Shown one piece after another: positions 27,081 through 35,659 of a stretch of DNA of 64,000 nucleotides. How positions within the stretch are numbered: the first letter of the stretch is position 1; each line of letters opens with the position of its first letter. Under the pieces are notes generated by a model. That model saw only the letters and a program-made list of their open reading frames with translations, did not search any database and was not told where the DNA came from. Origin of the DNA: Neorhizobium alkalisoli (GTDB lineage: Bacteria; Pseudomonadota; Alphaproteobacteria; Rhizobiales; Rhizobiaceae); contig NZ_VIWP01000004.1 in the NCBI RefSeq assembly GCF_007829835.1, forward strand, positions 62,001 to 126,000, written 5' to 3'. Both the position numbers and the translations under genes were made by a program.

Positions 27081-28841
27081 TCAGTTCCAGCCGGCCATCC
27101 GCCAGTAGAGATCGTTGGCGCGGGCGCTTTCCTCATCCGGCACCTTGCCCTGGCCTTCTTCCGTATCGTCGCCTTCGGCACCTTCTTCCTCTTCACCATG
27201 GTGATGAAAGGACTGGTCTTCCGGTGCGTCTTCTTGCCTGTCCTCGCCGATCGCGTCCACTTCCTGGGCCTTGCGCTCGCGACGCTCCTCTTCCTCTTCG
27301 GCGGGAGGATAAGGAACGAAGTTTGGAACCAGCGCTTCCCGCATCACCGGTACCGGCAATGTCGGTACGAAGCGTGCATCGGGCGCATCGGCGGCATCGG
27401 CATTCGCCATCTTCGGGTTTGCGGTATTTGGTGAACGCCCTTCTTCTGCAGCCGTGGTTTCCGCAGAAGCCGTCTCCGCTTGAGCGGCAGCGCCGTTCGG
27501 GCCCGTATGTTCCGGAGCCGCCGTCTGTGCCGTTTCAGCTTGGGCCGAAGGCGTGGAGCGGCCGAACAGCCGGCGCAATACCTCGTCCAGCGAGGTTTCC
27601 GGCGCGCGCGCCAGAAGCGACGACAGCGTCGAGGCATCGCTGAGGTCGGCGGCAAATGCTTCGGCCAGCCATTCTGCAAGTGCTGCCGGCATCGGTTCGT
27701 TGGCCGACCGGCTTGGTCTGGCAGCGTTTTCCGGCGCAGCATGCCGCGCGGCTTCCGGATGCTTGATCGAACCGGTCATCCCGCCGCCATTGTCCGGCCT
27801 TGGCGTTCCGGAAATCGCCTGCCCATGAGCCTTGGTGGCTTCAGCCGATGCACCCGGCATCTGGGTGGATGCGGCCTGCATCATGCGGCCGGAAACACTC
27901 GTTTGCACCGCTGCCGCGAGCCCGTCGCCGCCGGCCTTTGCCATCGGCGCAAATGCCGCTCCGGTCGCGAGGCCGCCGGATGTCGATGCTGTCGATCGGG
28001 ATCCGCTCGCCTCTCCCGCCTGAACACCTTGCATCGGCCGGCCGGCGAGGGGGGGCGATCGGTCGGCGCCGGAACGTTGCGTGCCACCTTCGGAGATTGT
28101 TTCGACGTCCGCTTCGATTGCGTCCGCAAGGCCGGTGGGTAGGGGCTCGGCGCCATTCACGCTCGACTGGCCGGCCGCCTGTGGCTGCTGCGCCGCCGGA
28201 GACATGGCGGTCGATGCAGGAGAGGCAGGCGTTGTCATCGGTGTTGCGGCTGCCTGTGCCTGGGCCGGTGCGGTCGATTGACCACCGGCCGGCGCAGCCG
28301 GGTTCGCCGACGATGCGGCAGCTGTCCTGCTGGCCGCTGCATCGCCACCGTTCTGGCGATAGGAGCTGACCACGGCGCTTGTTGCCTGGTCCGTGCCGGC
28401 CAGCTGTGCACCTTCGATCGACATGGCGAGCTTTGCCGCTTCGAGCCCTGCCGGATTGTTGAGGAATTCCGCCAGCAGGCGCACCGAAACGCCCTTGACC
28501 AGCTGGTTCAGCATGCGCTCCAGCACGGCGCGTTCGCCCGGCGACATGGCTTTCACGGCTTCCGTCAACCGCTTGGCATAGTCGGTCAGCGGCTCGTTTT
28601 CGCCGCGCGGCATGTCGAGCAGGGCGCCGATCGTCTCGGCAAAGATGGAGGATCCCTGCGCGATCTGCAGCTGGCCGGAGAGCGAGAGGATATCGAGCCT
28701 GCCGCCGGAAAGCGGCATGTCGTTGGCGGCCGCATGACTATGGGCGCTTGCAAGATCAAGCCGCGGACGGATGGCGATCTGCGGGACTTGTGACTGATAG
28801 TCCGGCGATACGCTTGAAGGGGCACGAACTGGAGGTAGCAT
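27081..28841 (-). CDS. Unknown large, partly disordered protein
   Basis: A 586-residue protein without signal peptide or membrane segment. Residues about 40-150 look folded and helical (LTDYAKRLTEAVKAM, SPGERAVLERMLNQLVKG, VSVRLLAEFLNN). The middle 300 residues are Ala/Pro/Ser/Gln-rich and probably disordered. The tail is acidic with a His cluster (QSFHHHGEEEEGAEG) and ends in RANDLYWRMAGWN, which looks like a conserved terminal motif. The ATG at 28841 has GGAGCAGG upstream. I do not recognise the family. Flagellar hook-length control proteins (FliK) share the low-complexity look, but I see no supporting motif. Confidence 0.6.
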   Translation of the reverse strand: MLPPVRAPSSVSPDYQSQVPQIAIRPRLDLASAHSHAAANDMPLSGGRLDILSLSGQLQIAQGSSIFAETIGALLDMPRGENEPLTDYAKRLTEAVKAMSPGERAVLERMLNQLVKGVSVRLLAEFLNNPAGLEAAKLAMSIEGAQLAGTDQATSAVVSSYRQNGGDAAASRTAAASSANPAAPAGGQSTAPAQAQAAATPMTTPASPASTAMSPAAQQPQAAGQSSVNGAEPLPTGLADAIEADVETISEGGTQRSGADRSPPLAGRPMQGVQAGEASGSRSTASTSGGLATGAAFAPMAKAGGDGLAAAVQTSVSGRMMQAASTQMPGASAEATKAHGQAISGTPRPDNGGGMTGSIKHPEAARHAAPENAARPSRSANEPMPAALAEWLAEAFAADLSDASTLSSLLARAPETSLDEVLRRLFGRSTPSAQAETAQTAAPEHTGPNGAAAQAETASAETTAAEEGRSPNTANPKMANADAADAPDARFVPTLPVPVMREALVPNFVPYPPAEEEEERRERKAQEVDAIGEDRQEDAPEDQSFHHHGEEEEGAEGDDTEEGQGKVPDEESARANDLYWRMAGWN

Positions 28842-29265
28842 GGGCCTGCTCCATCTCTGGCTCAAAACAACCGTGAAACAGGTCGGCCATGTGCGGATAT
28901 GAAATGCGGCCTTCCAGGCCCAGCCCGCGACGCCTCATGGCGCCCGATATTGCCGATCGTCAAGTAGTGCCCGCAAATAGTTAACGTTTCGATAAAGATT
29001 GCGAAAATCAGTTCGCACACGCGCTGATAAATGTTCGCTTTTGCAACATCGCTGTCTGGTCGTGTTAATCGGAGCAATGCTCAAGAAAACTCTCAATGAG
29101 TGCTCGGTAAAATTCGGAAGCAATTCCGTTTTTTGCTTTGGAATATCGATTCGCATCAGAAATTTCTTATAGATTTACGTCGCGAACCGGTCGCGCTATA
29201 GCTGCCGCAAGTTGTACGCTTTCCAGATCTCGGACACGGAACGTTGGCAAGAGGAGAAGCCGAGC
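28842..29265. other. Divergent intergenic region before the RTX gene pair
   Basis: These 424 bases separate the disordered-protein gene (minus) from the first RTX-propeller gene (plus). The part from about 28970 to 29160 is markedly AT-rich relative to the genes and should hold both promoters. A CTATAG at about 29196 preceded by TTTACG at about 29173 is a possible promoter for the plus-strand gene. No ORF in this stretch has a credible start or composition. Confidence 0.4.
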
Positions 29266-31197
29266 TTGCAGCCGACCACAGTCAAGTATTACCAGATCAG
29301 CGGTTCTGTTGGCCTGACCCAGGAACTTGTTGCCCTCGACGTCAATAATGACGGCAAGCTCGATCTTGTCGGCGCCAGCCTCTTCTGGCCGCCACAGGAC
29401 AATTCCATTCCGGTCTACGTGCTTCTCAACAATGGCAAGGGCAGCTTCACGCTCGGCTCGAACCTGATCAGCGGTGGCGTCCCGGGAACCACCCATCCGC
29501 GCGAAATGCTGACCGGCGATTTCAACAGCGACGGTATCACGGATATCTTCATCGCTGACCACGGCTACGATGCCAATCCTTATCCCGGTTATCGGAACAC
29601 GCTGCTGCTCGGCAAGGCGGGTGGCGGTTTCGTCAACGCGACCGGAGTTGCCAATCTGCCCGGTTATTCCGATTTCACCCATTCCGCAGCTGCGGTCGAT
29701 ATCGATGGTGACGGCGATCTCGACATTTATGTCGGCAATGTCTTCGGCGGAAACACCGGCCCCTATTTCCTGATCAATGACGGCAGCGCGCATTTCACGG
29801 TGTCCACGGCCGGTCTTCCGGCCGATATCGTTGCGCGGACAAAGACTTATACGACCTCGCTGTTCATCGATGTCGACGGGGATGGTGACAAGGATCTATA
29901 TCTCGGCGCCGATTCCGCAGGCGACAAGCTTCTCATCAATGATGGCTCCGGCCATTTTACCAGTTCAGCCACATCGCTGCCGGACGGCCTGTTTGGTGCC
30001 GCCAATTCCATCCGCGTCGATTCCCAGGCGTTTGATTTCAATCGTGACGGCAAGCTGGACATCCTCTCGGTCCAGACGAGCAACGGCCCCTTTTATGTTG
30101 GCGCGCGGCTGCAGATCCTGCAGTCGAACGGCGTCGGCGGCTTTACCGATGCCAGCTCCCTCTATCTCGACAGCCAGCCGAATATCGCAGGCTGGATCAA
30201 ATACATAACCTTCGCTGACATCAACAAGGATGGCGCGCTCGACATGGTTGGCGAGCTGTCCGGCAATACGCAGGGCATCGTTGCCTATATCAACGACGGA
30301 ACCAACCATTTCTACCAGCTTCCGAAAGACGCCCTTTACGCGCCGGGCGGCACGTTCGAGGTCATGGATATCAATGGCGACAAGGTTCCGGAAATCGTTC
30401 AGGTCGGCAATTCCGATGGCAAATACCAGCTTGCCGTCATTTCGATGAAGATTGATTCCGGCGATGTCACCGGCACGTCCAAGGCCGATACCATCTTTGG
30501 CGGTTCGAAGGCCCAGACCCTATGGGGCAAAGGCGGCAAGGATGTGCTTGTCGGCGGCGGCGGAAACGATGTTCTGGTCGGCGGTGCAGCTGGTGATAAG
30601 CTGCTCGGCGGCAAGGGATCGGACACGGCATCCTATGCCGACGCAACCAAGGCCGTCACCGCCAATCTTGCCAACACGGCTAAAAATACCGGCGATGCCA
30701 AGGGCGATGTCTATGCCTCGATCGAAAACCTTGCCGGCTCGAAATATTCCGACGTGCTGACTGGCGATGCTGCAGGCAACATGCTGTCGGGCGGTGACGG
30801 TAATGACAAGCTCTATGGCGGCGCCGGCAACGACCGGCTTTACGGCGGTCTCGGCAAGGACACCCTCGTCGGCGGCCTCGGCAAGGATACATTCGTCTTC
30901 GACACCAAACTTGGTGCAGCGAATGTCGACAAGATCGCTGATTTCGTCGTCAAGGACGATACGATCTGGCTGGACGACGACATCTTCACAAAGGTCGGCA
31001 GGACCGGCCATCTCGCCAAGGACGCTTTCTGGATCGGCACCAAGGCGCATGATGCCAGCGACCGGATCATCTACGACAACAAGTCCGGCAAGCTCTGGTA
31101 CGACGCCGATGGCAATGGCAAGGAGGCCGCCGTCCTCTTTGCTACCATCAACAAGCATCTGAAGATGACCTTTGCGGATTTCGACATCATCGCCTGA
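29266..31197 (+). CDS. FG-GAP/VCBS propeller protein with RTX repeats, copy A
   Basis: A 643-residue predicted extracellular calcium-binding protein. Seven integrin-like DxDxDG calcium loops lie about 57-60 residues apart (near residues 25, 85, 145, 202, 257, 318, 368; e.g. DVNNDGKLDL, DIDGDGDLDI, DVDGDGDKDL) and predict a seven-bladed propeller. RTX nonapeptides follow (about 425-455 and 500-545, e.g. GGDGNDKLYGGAGNDRLYGG). The C-terminus ends ADFDIIA, typical of type I secretion signals. There is no N-terminal signal peptide. The start is TTG 29266 with GAGGAG 9 bases upstream, which gives the same length as copy B. No type I exporter is encoded nearby. Confidence 0.85.
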   Translation: MQPTTVKYYQISGSVGLTQELVALDVNNDGKLDLVGASLFWPPQDNSIPVYVLLNNGKGSFTLGSNLISGGVPGTTHPREMLTGDFNSDGITDIFIADHGYDANPYPGYRNTLLLGKAGGGFVNATGVANLPGYSDFTHSAAAVDIDGDGDLDIYVGNVFGGNTGPYFLINDGSAHFTVSTAGLPADIVARTKTYTTSLFIDVDGDGDKDLYLGADSAGDKLLINDGSGHFTSSATSLPDGLFGAANSIRVDSQAFDFNRDGKLDILSVQTSNGPFYVGARLQILQSNGVGGFTDASSLYLDSQPNIAGWIKYITFADINKDGALDMVGELSGNTQGIVAYINDGTNHFYQLPKDALYAPGGTFEVMDINGDKVPEIVQVGNSDGKYQLAVISMKIDSGDVTGTSKADTIFGGSKAQTLWGKGGKDVLVGGGGNDVLVGGAAGDKLLGGKGSDTASYADATKAVTANLANTAKNTGDAKGDVYASIENLAGSKYSDVLTGDAAGNMLSGGDGNDKLYGGAGNDRLYGGLGKDTLVGGLGKDTFVFDTKLGAANVDKIADFVVKDDTIWLDDDIFTKVGRTGHLAKDAFWIGTKAHDASDRIIYDNKSGKLWYDADGNGKEAAVLFATINKHLKMTFADFDIIA

Positions 31198-31230
31198 TCG
31201 GTGATAACCCTCTTTGAAGCGGACGTGAAA

Positions 31231-33162
31231 ATGAGTGCAGGATTGAAGCCCGTTAAGATCGCATATTTCCAGATCAGCGGATCGGTCGGAGGGACGCAGG
31301 AGCTTGTCGCCGTCGATGTGAACCACGATGGAAAGCTCGATCTGGTCGGCGCCAACCTCTATTATCCGCTTCAGGATAGCGCCATTCCGGTCTTCACCTT
31401 GCTGAACAATGGCAGCGGCGGTTTCACGCTTGGTGCGCAGAGCCTCATCACTGGTGGCGTTCCGGCAACCGTCCATCCCCGTGAAATGGTCACCGGCGAT
31501 TTTAACGGCGATGGCATAACCGATATCTTCATCGCCGATCACGGCTATGACGCTTCGCCGTTTCCCGGCCACACTAATGTCCTGATGCTCGGCAAGGCCA
31601 CCGGCGGCTTCGTCGATGCGAGTTCGACGCTCCCGACCATCCCCGATTTTTCCCACTCTGCCGATGCAGCGGATATCGACGGTGATGGCGATCTCGATCT
31701 CTATGTCGGCAATATCAATGGCGGCGGAAGCGGGCCTTATTTCCTGATCAATGACGGCACGGCGCATTTCACCGTTTCAAGCGCTGGTCTTCCCTCGGAT
31801 ATCGTCAATCGCCAAGGGGTCTATACCACGTCGCTTTTTATTGATGTCGATGGGGACGGCGACAAGGACCTCTATCTTGGCAGCGACACGACAAACGACA
31901 GGCTGCTGATCAACAACGGCGCCGGGCAGTTCATCGACGCATCGTCGTCCATGCCTTCCGGCCTCTTCGGTCCTGCCGATTCAATCCGGCTCGATGCGAA
32001 GGCTTTCGATTTCAACCGGGACGGCAAGGCCGATATCCTCTCGGTCCAGACCAATAACAATCCGTTCTATCAGGGAGCGAAACTGCAGGTCCTCATTTCG
32101 GACGGGCACGGTGGTTTTTCGGATCAAAGCGCGCTCTATCTTGATAGCCAGCCAACATTGAGCGGCTGGATCAAGTATGTAAGCTTTGCAGATATCAATA
32201 AGGACGGCTCGCTCGACATGATCGGCGAGTCTGGCGATGGTGTTGTCGCTTATATCAACGACGGCTCCAACCATTTCTATCAGCTCGCCCCCGATGCCCT
32301 TTTCTCGTCGGGCGGCACGATCGAGGTGATGGACGTCAATGGCGACGGCGTGCCGGAGATCGTCCAGGTCGGCAATTACGACGGAAAATATCAGGTGACG
32401 GTTGCCTCCATGCAGATCTCTGCGGGCAATGTCACCGGCACGGCATCGGCCGACACCATCTTCGGCGGCTCCAAGGCCCAGACCCTCTCGGGCAAGGGCG
32501 GCAATGATGTGCTCGTTGGTGGTGGCGGCAACGACATCCTGGTGGGCGGCGCTGGTGCCGACAAGCTGCTCGGCGGCACGGGATCGGATACGGCATCCTA
32601 TGCCGATGCGACGAAAGCCATAAGCGCCAGCCTTGCTAATTCCGCAAAGAATACCGGCGATGCCAAGGGTGATGTCTATGCCTCGATCGAAAATCTTGCC
32701 GGTTCGAAATATTCCGACGTGCTGACTGGCGATGCCGCAGGCAACACGCTTTCGGGCGGTGATGGCAATGACAAGCTCTATGGCGGCGCCGGCAATGACA
32801 AGCTTTACGGCGGTCTCGGCAAGGATGTGCTCGTCGGCGGCCTTGGCAAGGATACGTTCGTCTTCGACACCAAGCTCGGCGCGACGAATGTCGATAATAT
32901 CGCTGATTTCGTCGTCAAGGACGACACGATCTGGCTGGACGACGATATTTTTACCAAGGTCGGGAAGACCGGCCATCTCGCCAAGGACGCCTTCTGGATC
33001 GGCACCAAGGCGCATGATGCCACCGACCGGATCATCTATGACGATAAGTCAGGCAAGCTTTGGTATGATGCCGATGGTAATGGCAAAGAAGCGGCTGTGC
33101 TGTTTGCCACCATCGACAAGCATCTGAAGATGACTTTCGCAGATTTCGACATCATCGCCTGA
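31231..33162 (+). CDS. FG-GAP/VCBS propeller protein with RTX repeats, copy B
   Basis: A tandem paralogue of copy A with exactly the same length (643 residues) and the same order of parts: seven DxDxDG loops, RTX blocks (e.g. GGDGNDKLYGGAGNDKLYGG) and a type I secretion-like C-terminus. The region from the first RTX repeat to the stop is nearly identical to copy A, also at the DNA level, whereas the propeller differs more. The start is ATG 31231 (MSAGLKPVKIAYFQISGSVG) with GGA 9 bases upstream. The gene begins 33 bases after copy A, so the two are probably co-transcribed. Confidence 0.85.
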   Translation: MSAGLKPVKIAYFQISGSVGGTQELVAVDVNHDGKLDLVGANLYYPLQDSAIPVFTLLNNGSGGFTLGAQSLITGGVPATVHPREMVTGDFNGDGITDIFIADHGYDASPFPGHTNVLMLGKATGGFVDASSTLPTIPDFSHSADAADIDGDGDLDLYVGNINGGGSGPYFLINDGTAHFTVSSAGLPSDIVNRQGVYTTSLFIDVDGDGDKDLYLGSDTTNDRLLINNGAGQFIDASSSMPSGLFGPADSIRLDAKAFDFNRDGKADILSVQTNNNPFYQGAKLQVLISDGHGGFSDQSALYLDSQPTLSGWIKYVSFADINKDGSLDMIGESGDGVVAYINDGSNHFYQLAPDALFSSGGTIEVMDVNGDGVPEIVQVGNYDGKYQVTVASMQISAGNVTGTASADTIFGGSKAQTLSGKGGNDVLVGGGGNDILVGGAGADKLLGGTGSDTASYADATKAISASLANSAKNTGDAKGDVYASIENLAGSKYSDVLTGDAAGNTLSGGDGNDKLYGGAGNDKLYGGLGKDVLVGGLGKDTFVFDTKLGATNVDNIADFVVKDDTIWLDDDIFTKVGKTGHLAKDAFWIGTKAHDATDRIIYDDKSGKLWYDADGNGKEAAVLFATIDKHLKMTFADFDIIA

Positions 33163-33171
33163 TCCGCGATT

Positions 33172-33199
33172 GAAGCCGGCGACCACTCTTGCCGGCTTC
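33172..33199. terminator. Hairpin between convergent genes (possible terminator)
   Basis: A perfect 9-base stem, GAAGCCGGC (33172-33180) with GCCGGCTTC (33191-33199), follows the stop of RTX copy B by 9 bases and faces the convergent gene at 33215. There is no T tract, so intrinsic termination is uncertain. Confidence 0.45.
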
Positions 33200-33214
33200 G
33201 CCTGTCGTCTGTCG

Positions 33215-34300
33215 TCAGGCGGCCAGCTTCTTCTTGAGCAGTTCGTAGAGGCCGATATCGTCGACGCGGACCGGCTGGATATCCGCCTTGCTCGCGTCTG
33301 CCGCGTCGTCGGCAAGCATGTCGGTCGCAGTCTTCTCGCCGGCTTCGCTCTTGGACGCCTCGGCCTTCAGCACCGTCACTGCCGAGGAAGCGTCGCCGTC
33401 TGTTGAGGCGGCAGCGTCCGCATTCTGTGCCTGATCGGCAGCCCTGGCGGTCGTGTCGGCGTCACTCGCATGGCCGGCCTGTTCGGCGGCTGCGGCGAAA
33501 AGCGTGATCATCTCGGCGGCTTCGGCGGATTTTGCATCCGCCGCATCGGCGCTGGAGGTGCTTGCCGCGCCATCGACCTTGCCGGTCGCCACATCGTTCT
33601 TCTTCTCGACGACGTCCTGAACCTTCTGGACGTCCTTCAATTTTTCGCCGGCTTCGGCGGCGGTGATATCGTCCTGCCGCTCGGCCTTCGTTTCCGCATC
33701 CTCGATCCGGGTGGGATCATACCCCTGCGGACCGGCTTTCAGCTCTGCCAGCGTCTTCGGATCGGCAACGTTTTCGAGCCGCTGCACGACGCGTTCGACT
33801 TCCGTGTCGAGCTTGCCGCCATTGATCTTGCGGTTGATGCCATCCATCAGGCGCTGATTGTCGTCGCCATAAGGATTCTGGATCGCCTTCAACAGCGTGG
33901 CAGCGGAGACGCCCATCTCGTCGAGGCCGAGATCCTTTTCGAGCTCGCTCGTGCCGTTGGAGCCGAGGCCCTTCAGCGCGTCTTCCAGCGCCTTGCCGAG
34001 CGTGTAGTTGGAGCGGGCCTCGTCGGTATCGATGCCGAGCTTGTCGGCCAGCCGGTCGATCAGCTTGATCTTGACCTCGTTCGGATCGGCATTGTTGGCG
34101 CTGAACAGCGCCGTGGCGATCTTGTCCTTGGCGCGTTTGGCCTCTTCGCTGGCGCTGATCTTCGCCTCGGTAACGACGTCGCGTTCCTTGCCGGTACTCT
34201 TCTCTTCCTGCTTCTTGCGCTCTTCCTCGATGCCGTCGAGCATCGACTGCAGCGTATTGTTGGCGACGAGGCCGAGCGACTGTTGGGTAGGAAGCAGCAT
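33215..34300 (-). CDS. Unknown Ala/Asp/Lys-rich protein
   Basis: A 361-residue hydrophilic protein without signal peptide. The first half is helical and charged (IEEERKKQEEKSTGKERDVV, then SEEAKRAKDKIATALFSANN) and likely coiled-coil. A more folded-looking segment includes DKLGIDTDEARSNYTLGKAL. The C-terminal third is low-complexity Ala/Asp and ends DDIGLYELLKKKLAA. The ATG at 34300 gives MLLPTQQSLGLVANN; the frame continues upstream without support. I do not recognise a family. It is convergent with the RTX pair; no functional link is shown. Confidence 0.6.
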   Translation of the reverse strand: MLLPTQQSLGLVANNTLQSMLDGIEEERKKQEEKSTGKERDVVTEAKISASEEAKRAKDKIATALFSANNADPNEVKIKLIDRLADKLGIDTDEARSNYTLGKALEDALKGLGSNGTSELEKDLGLDEMGVSAATLLKAIQNPYGDDNQRLMDGINRKINGGKLDTEVERVVQRLENVADPKTLAELKAGPQGYDPTRIEDAETKAERQDDITAAEAGEKLKDVQKVQDVVEKKNDVATGKVDGAASTSSADAADAKSAEAAEMITLFAAAAEQAGHASDADTTARAADQAQNADAAASTDGDASSAVTVLKAEASKSEAGEKTATDMLADDAADASKADIQPVRVDDIGLYELLKKKLAA

Positions 34301-34400
34301 GAGTTCTATCTCTCTTGGCGAAAGGCAGTTGCTCGCCAAGATAGAATCGCAGGGTTAACTCTTGTTAAACAGCAAGCCGCAAGGATCCGGGGGCTCTGCC

Positions 34401-35024
34401 TCAGCTATGGGCAAAAATGTCGGTTTCGTCCCAGCCGAGCAGATCGAGCTTCGCTTTGGTCGGCAGGAATTCGAAACAGGCGCGGGCATGCTCCATTCGT
34501 CCGTCGCGCACCAGCCGCGCGGTCAGCTTGTCCCGGAGCGCATGCAGATGCAGCACGTCCGAAGCGGCATAATCGAGTTGGGCCTGCGACAGGGTCTCGG
34601 CCGCCCAGTCGGTCTGCTGCTGCGCCTTCGAGACGTCGATCTCCAGCATTTCCCGCAGATTGTCCTTGAGGCCATGCCGGTCGGTATAGGTGCGCACCAG
34701 GCGCGAGGCGATCTTGGTGCAGAAGACCGGGTTCGTCGTCACGCCGAACGTGTGAAACAGCACGGCGATATCGAAACGGCCATAATGAAAGATTTTTTGC
34801 CGTGCTGGATCCGACAGAAGCGCCACGAGATTGGGTGCGGCCGTCTGGCCGGCGGCGATGCGGATGATATCCGCCGAACCGTCTCCAGGCGAAAGCTGGA
34901 CGACACAGAGCCGGTCACGTCGCGGTATCAGGCCAAGCGTCTCGGTATCGATGGCGATCGCATCCGTGTAGCGCGCCGCATCCTCTGCCGCGATATCCCC
35001 TTCATGGGTCCGGATGGTCGTCAT
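34401..35024 (-). CDS. rnd: RNase D-like 3'-5' exonuclease (short form)
   Basis: A 207-residue DEDD-family exonuclease with the three exo motifs: AIDTETLGL (Exo I), FHYGRFDIAVLF (Exo II) and DYAASDVLHLHAL (Exo III, DEDDy type with Tyr). It lacks the HRDC domains of the ~375-residue E. coli RNase D, as do many alphaproteobacterial homologues. It would trim the 3' ends of tRNAs and other structured RNAs. The ATG at 35024 has GGAGA 6-7 bases upstream; the frame runs back to 35510 across the sRNA locus, which is not coding. Confidence 0.88.
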   Translation of the reverse strand: MTTIRTHEGDIAAEDAARYTDAIAIDTETLGLIPRRDRLCVVQLSPGDGSADIIRIAAGQTAAPNLVALLSDPARQKIFHYGRFDIAVLFHTFGVTTNPVFCTKIASRLVRTYTDRHGLKDNLREMLEIDVSKAQQQTDWAAETLSQAQLDYAASDVLHLHALRDKLTARLVRDGRMEHARACFEFLPTKAKLDLLGWDETDIFAHS

Positions 35025-35267
35025 GGCTGTCTCCGCATTTCTGGTCATACCTTTCGCTATAACACAGGTGCTGGAATCAAAATCGCTTTTCGAAAGCTGC
35101 AAACCTGTTCCCAACAAGGTAAGCATCTGTCGGGGTTGATCATGTTTTCGGCAATTAGGCGCTCCCAACCGGGTTCCTGCGTCTTTATCGTCAATCAGGC
35201 GCCCTGAAACTGCCGGGCAAATGCCCAGCCTTGCGTCAAACGCATTGCTGCATTGCAACGAGAGCTC

Positions 35268-35296
35268 TTGGCGATGCCGGATGATTGGATTAGAAA
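35268..35296 (+). promoter_or_regulatory. Candidate sigma-70 promoter for the anti-SD sRNA
   Basis: TTGGCG (35268-35273), a 17-base spacer and TAGAAA (35291-35296) form a sigma-70-like pair. It would start transcription near 35303, just before the first sRNA hairpin. The remaining upstream bases (35025-35267) hold the rnd promoter area and nothing else I can name. Confidence 0.5.
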
Positions 35297-35302
35297 CTAT
35301 CT

Positions 35303-35425
35303 CATCGAACGGCACACCTCCTCCTCCCAGTGCCGTTGGATACGGATCGACAACATCCTCCTCCTCCCAGTTGTCGATCAAGTTTAAAGCCTGGCGCATC
35401 CTCCTCCCGCGCCAGGCTTTTCCCG
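35303..35425 (+). ncRNA. Alpha-r14/NfeR1-like sRNA with three anti-SD loops
   Basis: Three consecutive perfect hairpins each display a C-rich anti-Shine-Dalgarno loop. Stem 35308-35315/35330-35337 has loop ACCTCCTCCTCCCA. Stem 35345-35354/35370-35379 has loop ATCCTCCTCCTCCCA. Stem 35386-35397/35409-35420 has loop ATCCTCCTCCC. The last stem ends GGCTTTT and serves as an intrinsic terminator. The layout and the roughly 123-nt size fit my recollection of the alphaproteobacterial alpha-r14 family (NfeR1 of Sinorhizobium), a trans-acting regulator that pairs with ribosome binding sites of transporter mRNAs. The 5' end is inferred from the promoter. Confidence 0.82.
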
Positions 35426-35589
35426 TTTTAGGGCCTGATTTTCTCGACATTTTTCCTTTGAAGCACACCGGCGAAGCCGCGTTGAGCTTGCCGTGCGCAG
35501 CATGCTGCAAACCGGCATTTGAAACGTGAAGACGAATCGGGAGTGTGCGCTCGGCGGTTTAAATCCGCTTTCGCTGACCAGTGGTTGAG

Positions 35590-35622
35590 ATTTCACGTAA
35601 GTGTCATATGGCCTCGCTATAG
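35590..35622 (+). promoter_or_regulatory. PHO box and -10 upstream of the alkaline phosphatase
   Basis: ATTTCAC GTAA GTGTCAT (35590-35607) fits the 7-4-7 PhoB direct repeat (consensus CTGTCAT-N4-CTGTCAT), with TCA conserved in both halves. CTATAG (35617-35622) follows after 9 bases, the usual distance of a PHO box from the -10. No good -35 is present, as expected for a PhoB-activated promoter. Confidence 0.65.
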
Positions 35623-35659
35623 GGAACCTGCTTTCCCTTCGAATTCTCGCGAGGTTTCC

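Noticed and set aside
35316..35408. Three CCTCCTCCC copies as a CRISPR-like or tandem repeat array
   Set aside because: The copies lie in loops of different stems and have no constant spacer; they form an RNA with three hairpins.
35025..35510. N-terminal extension of the RNase D frame
   Set aside because: It would translate through the sRNA hairpins; RNase D homology and the GGAGA site fix the start at 35024.
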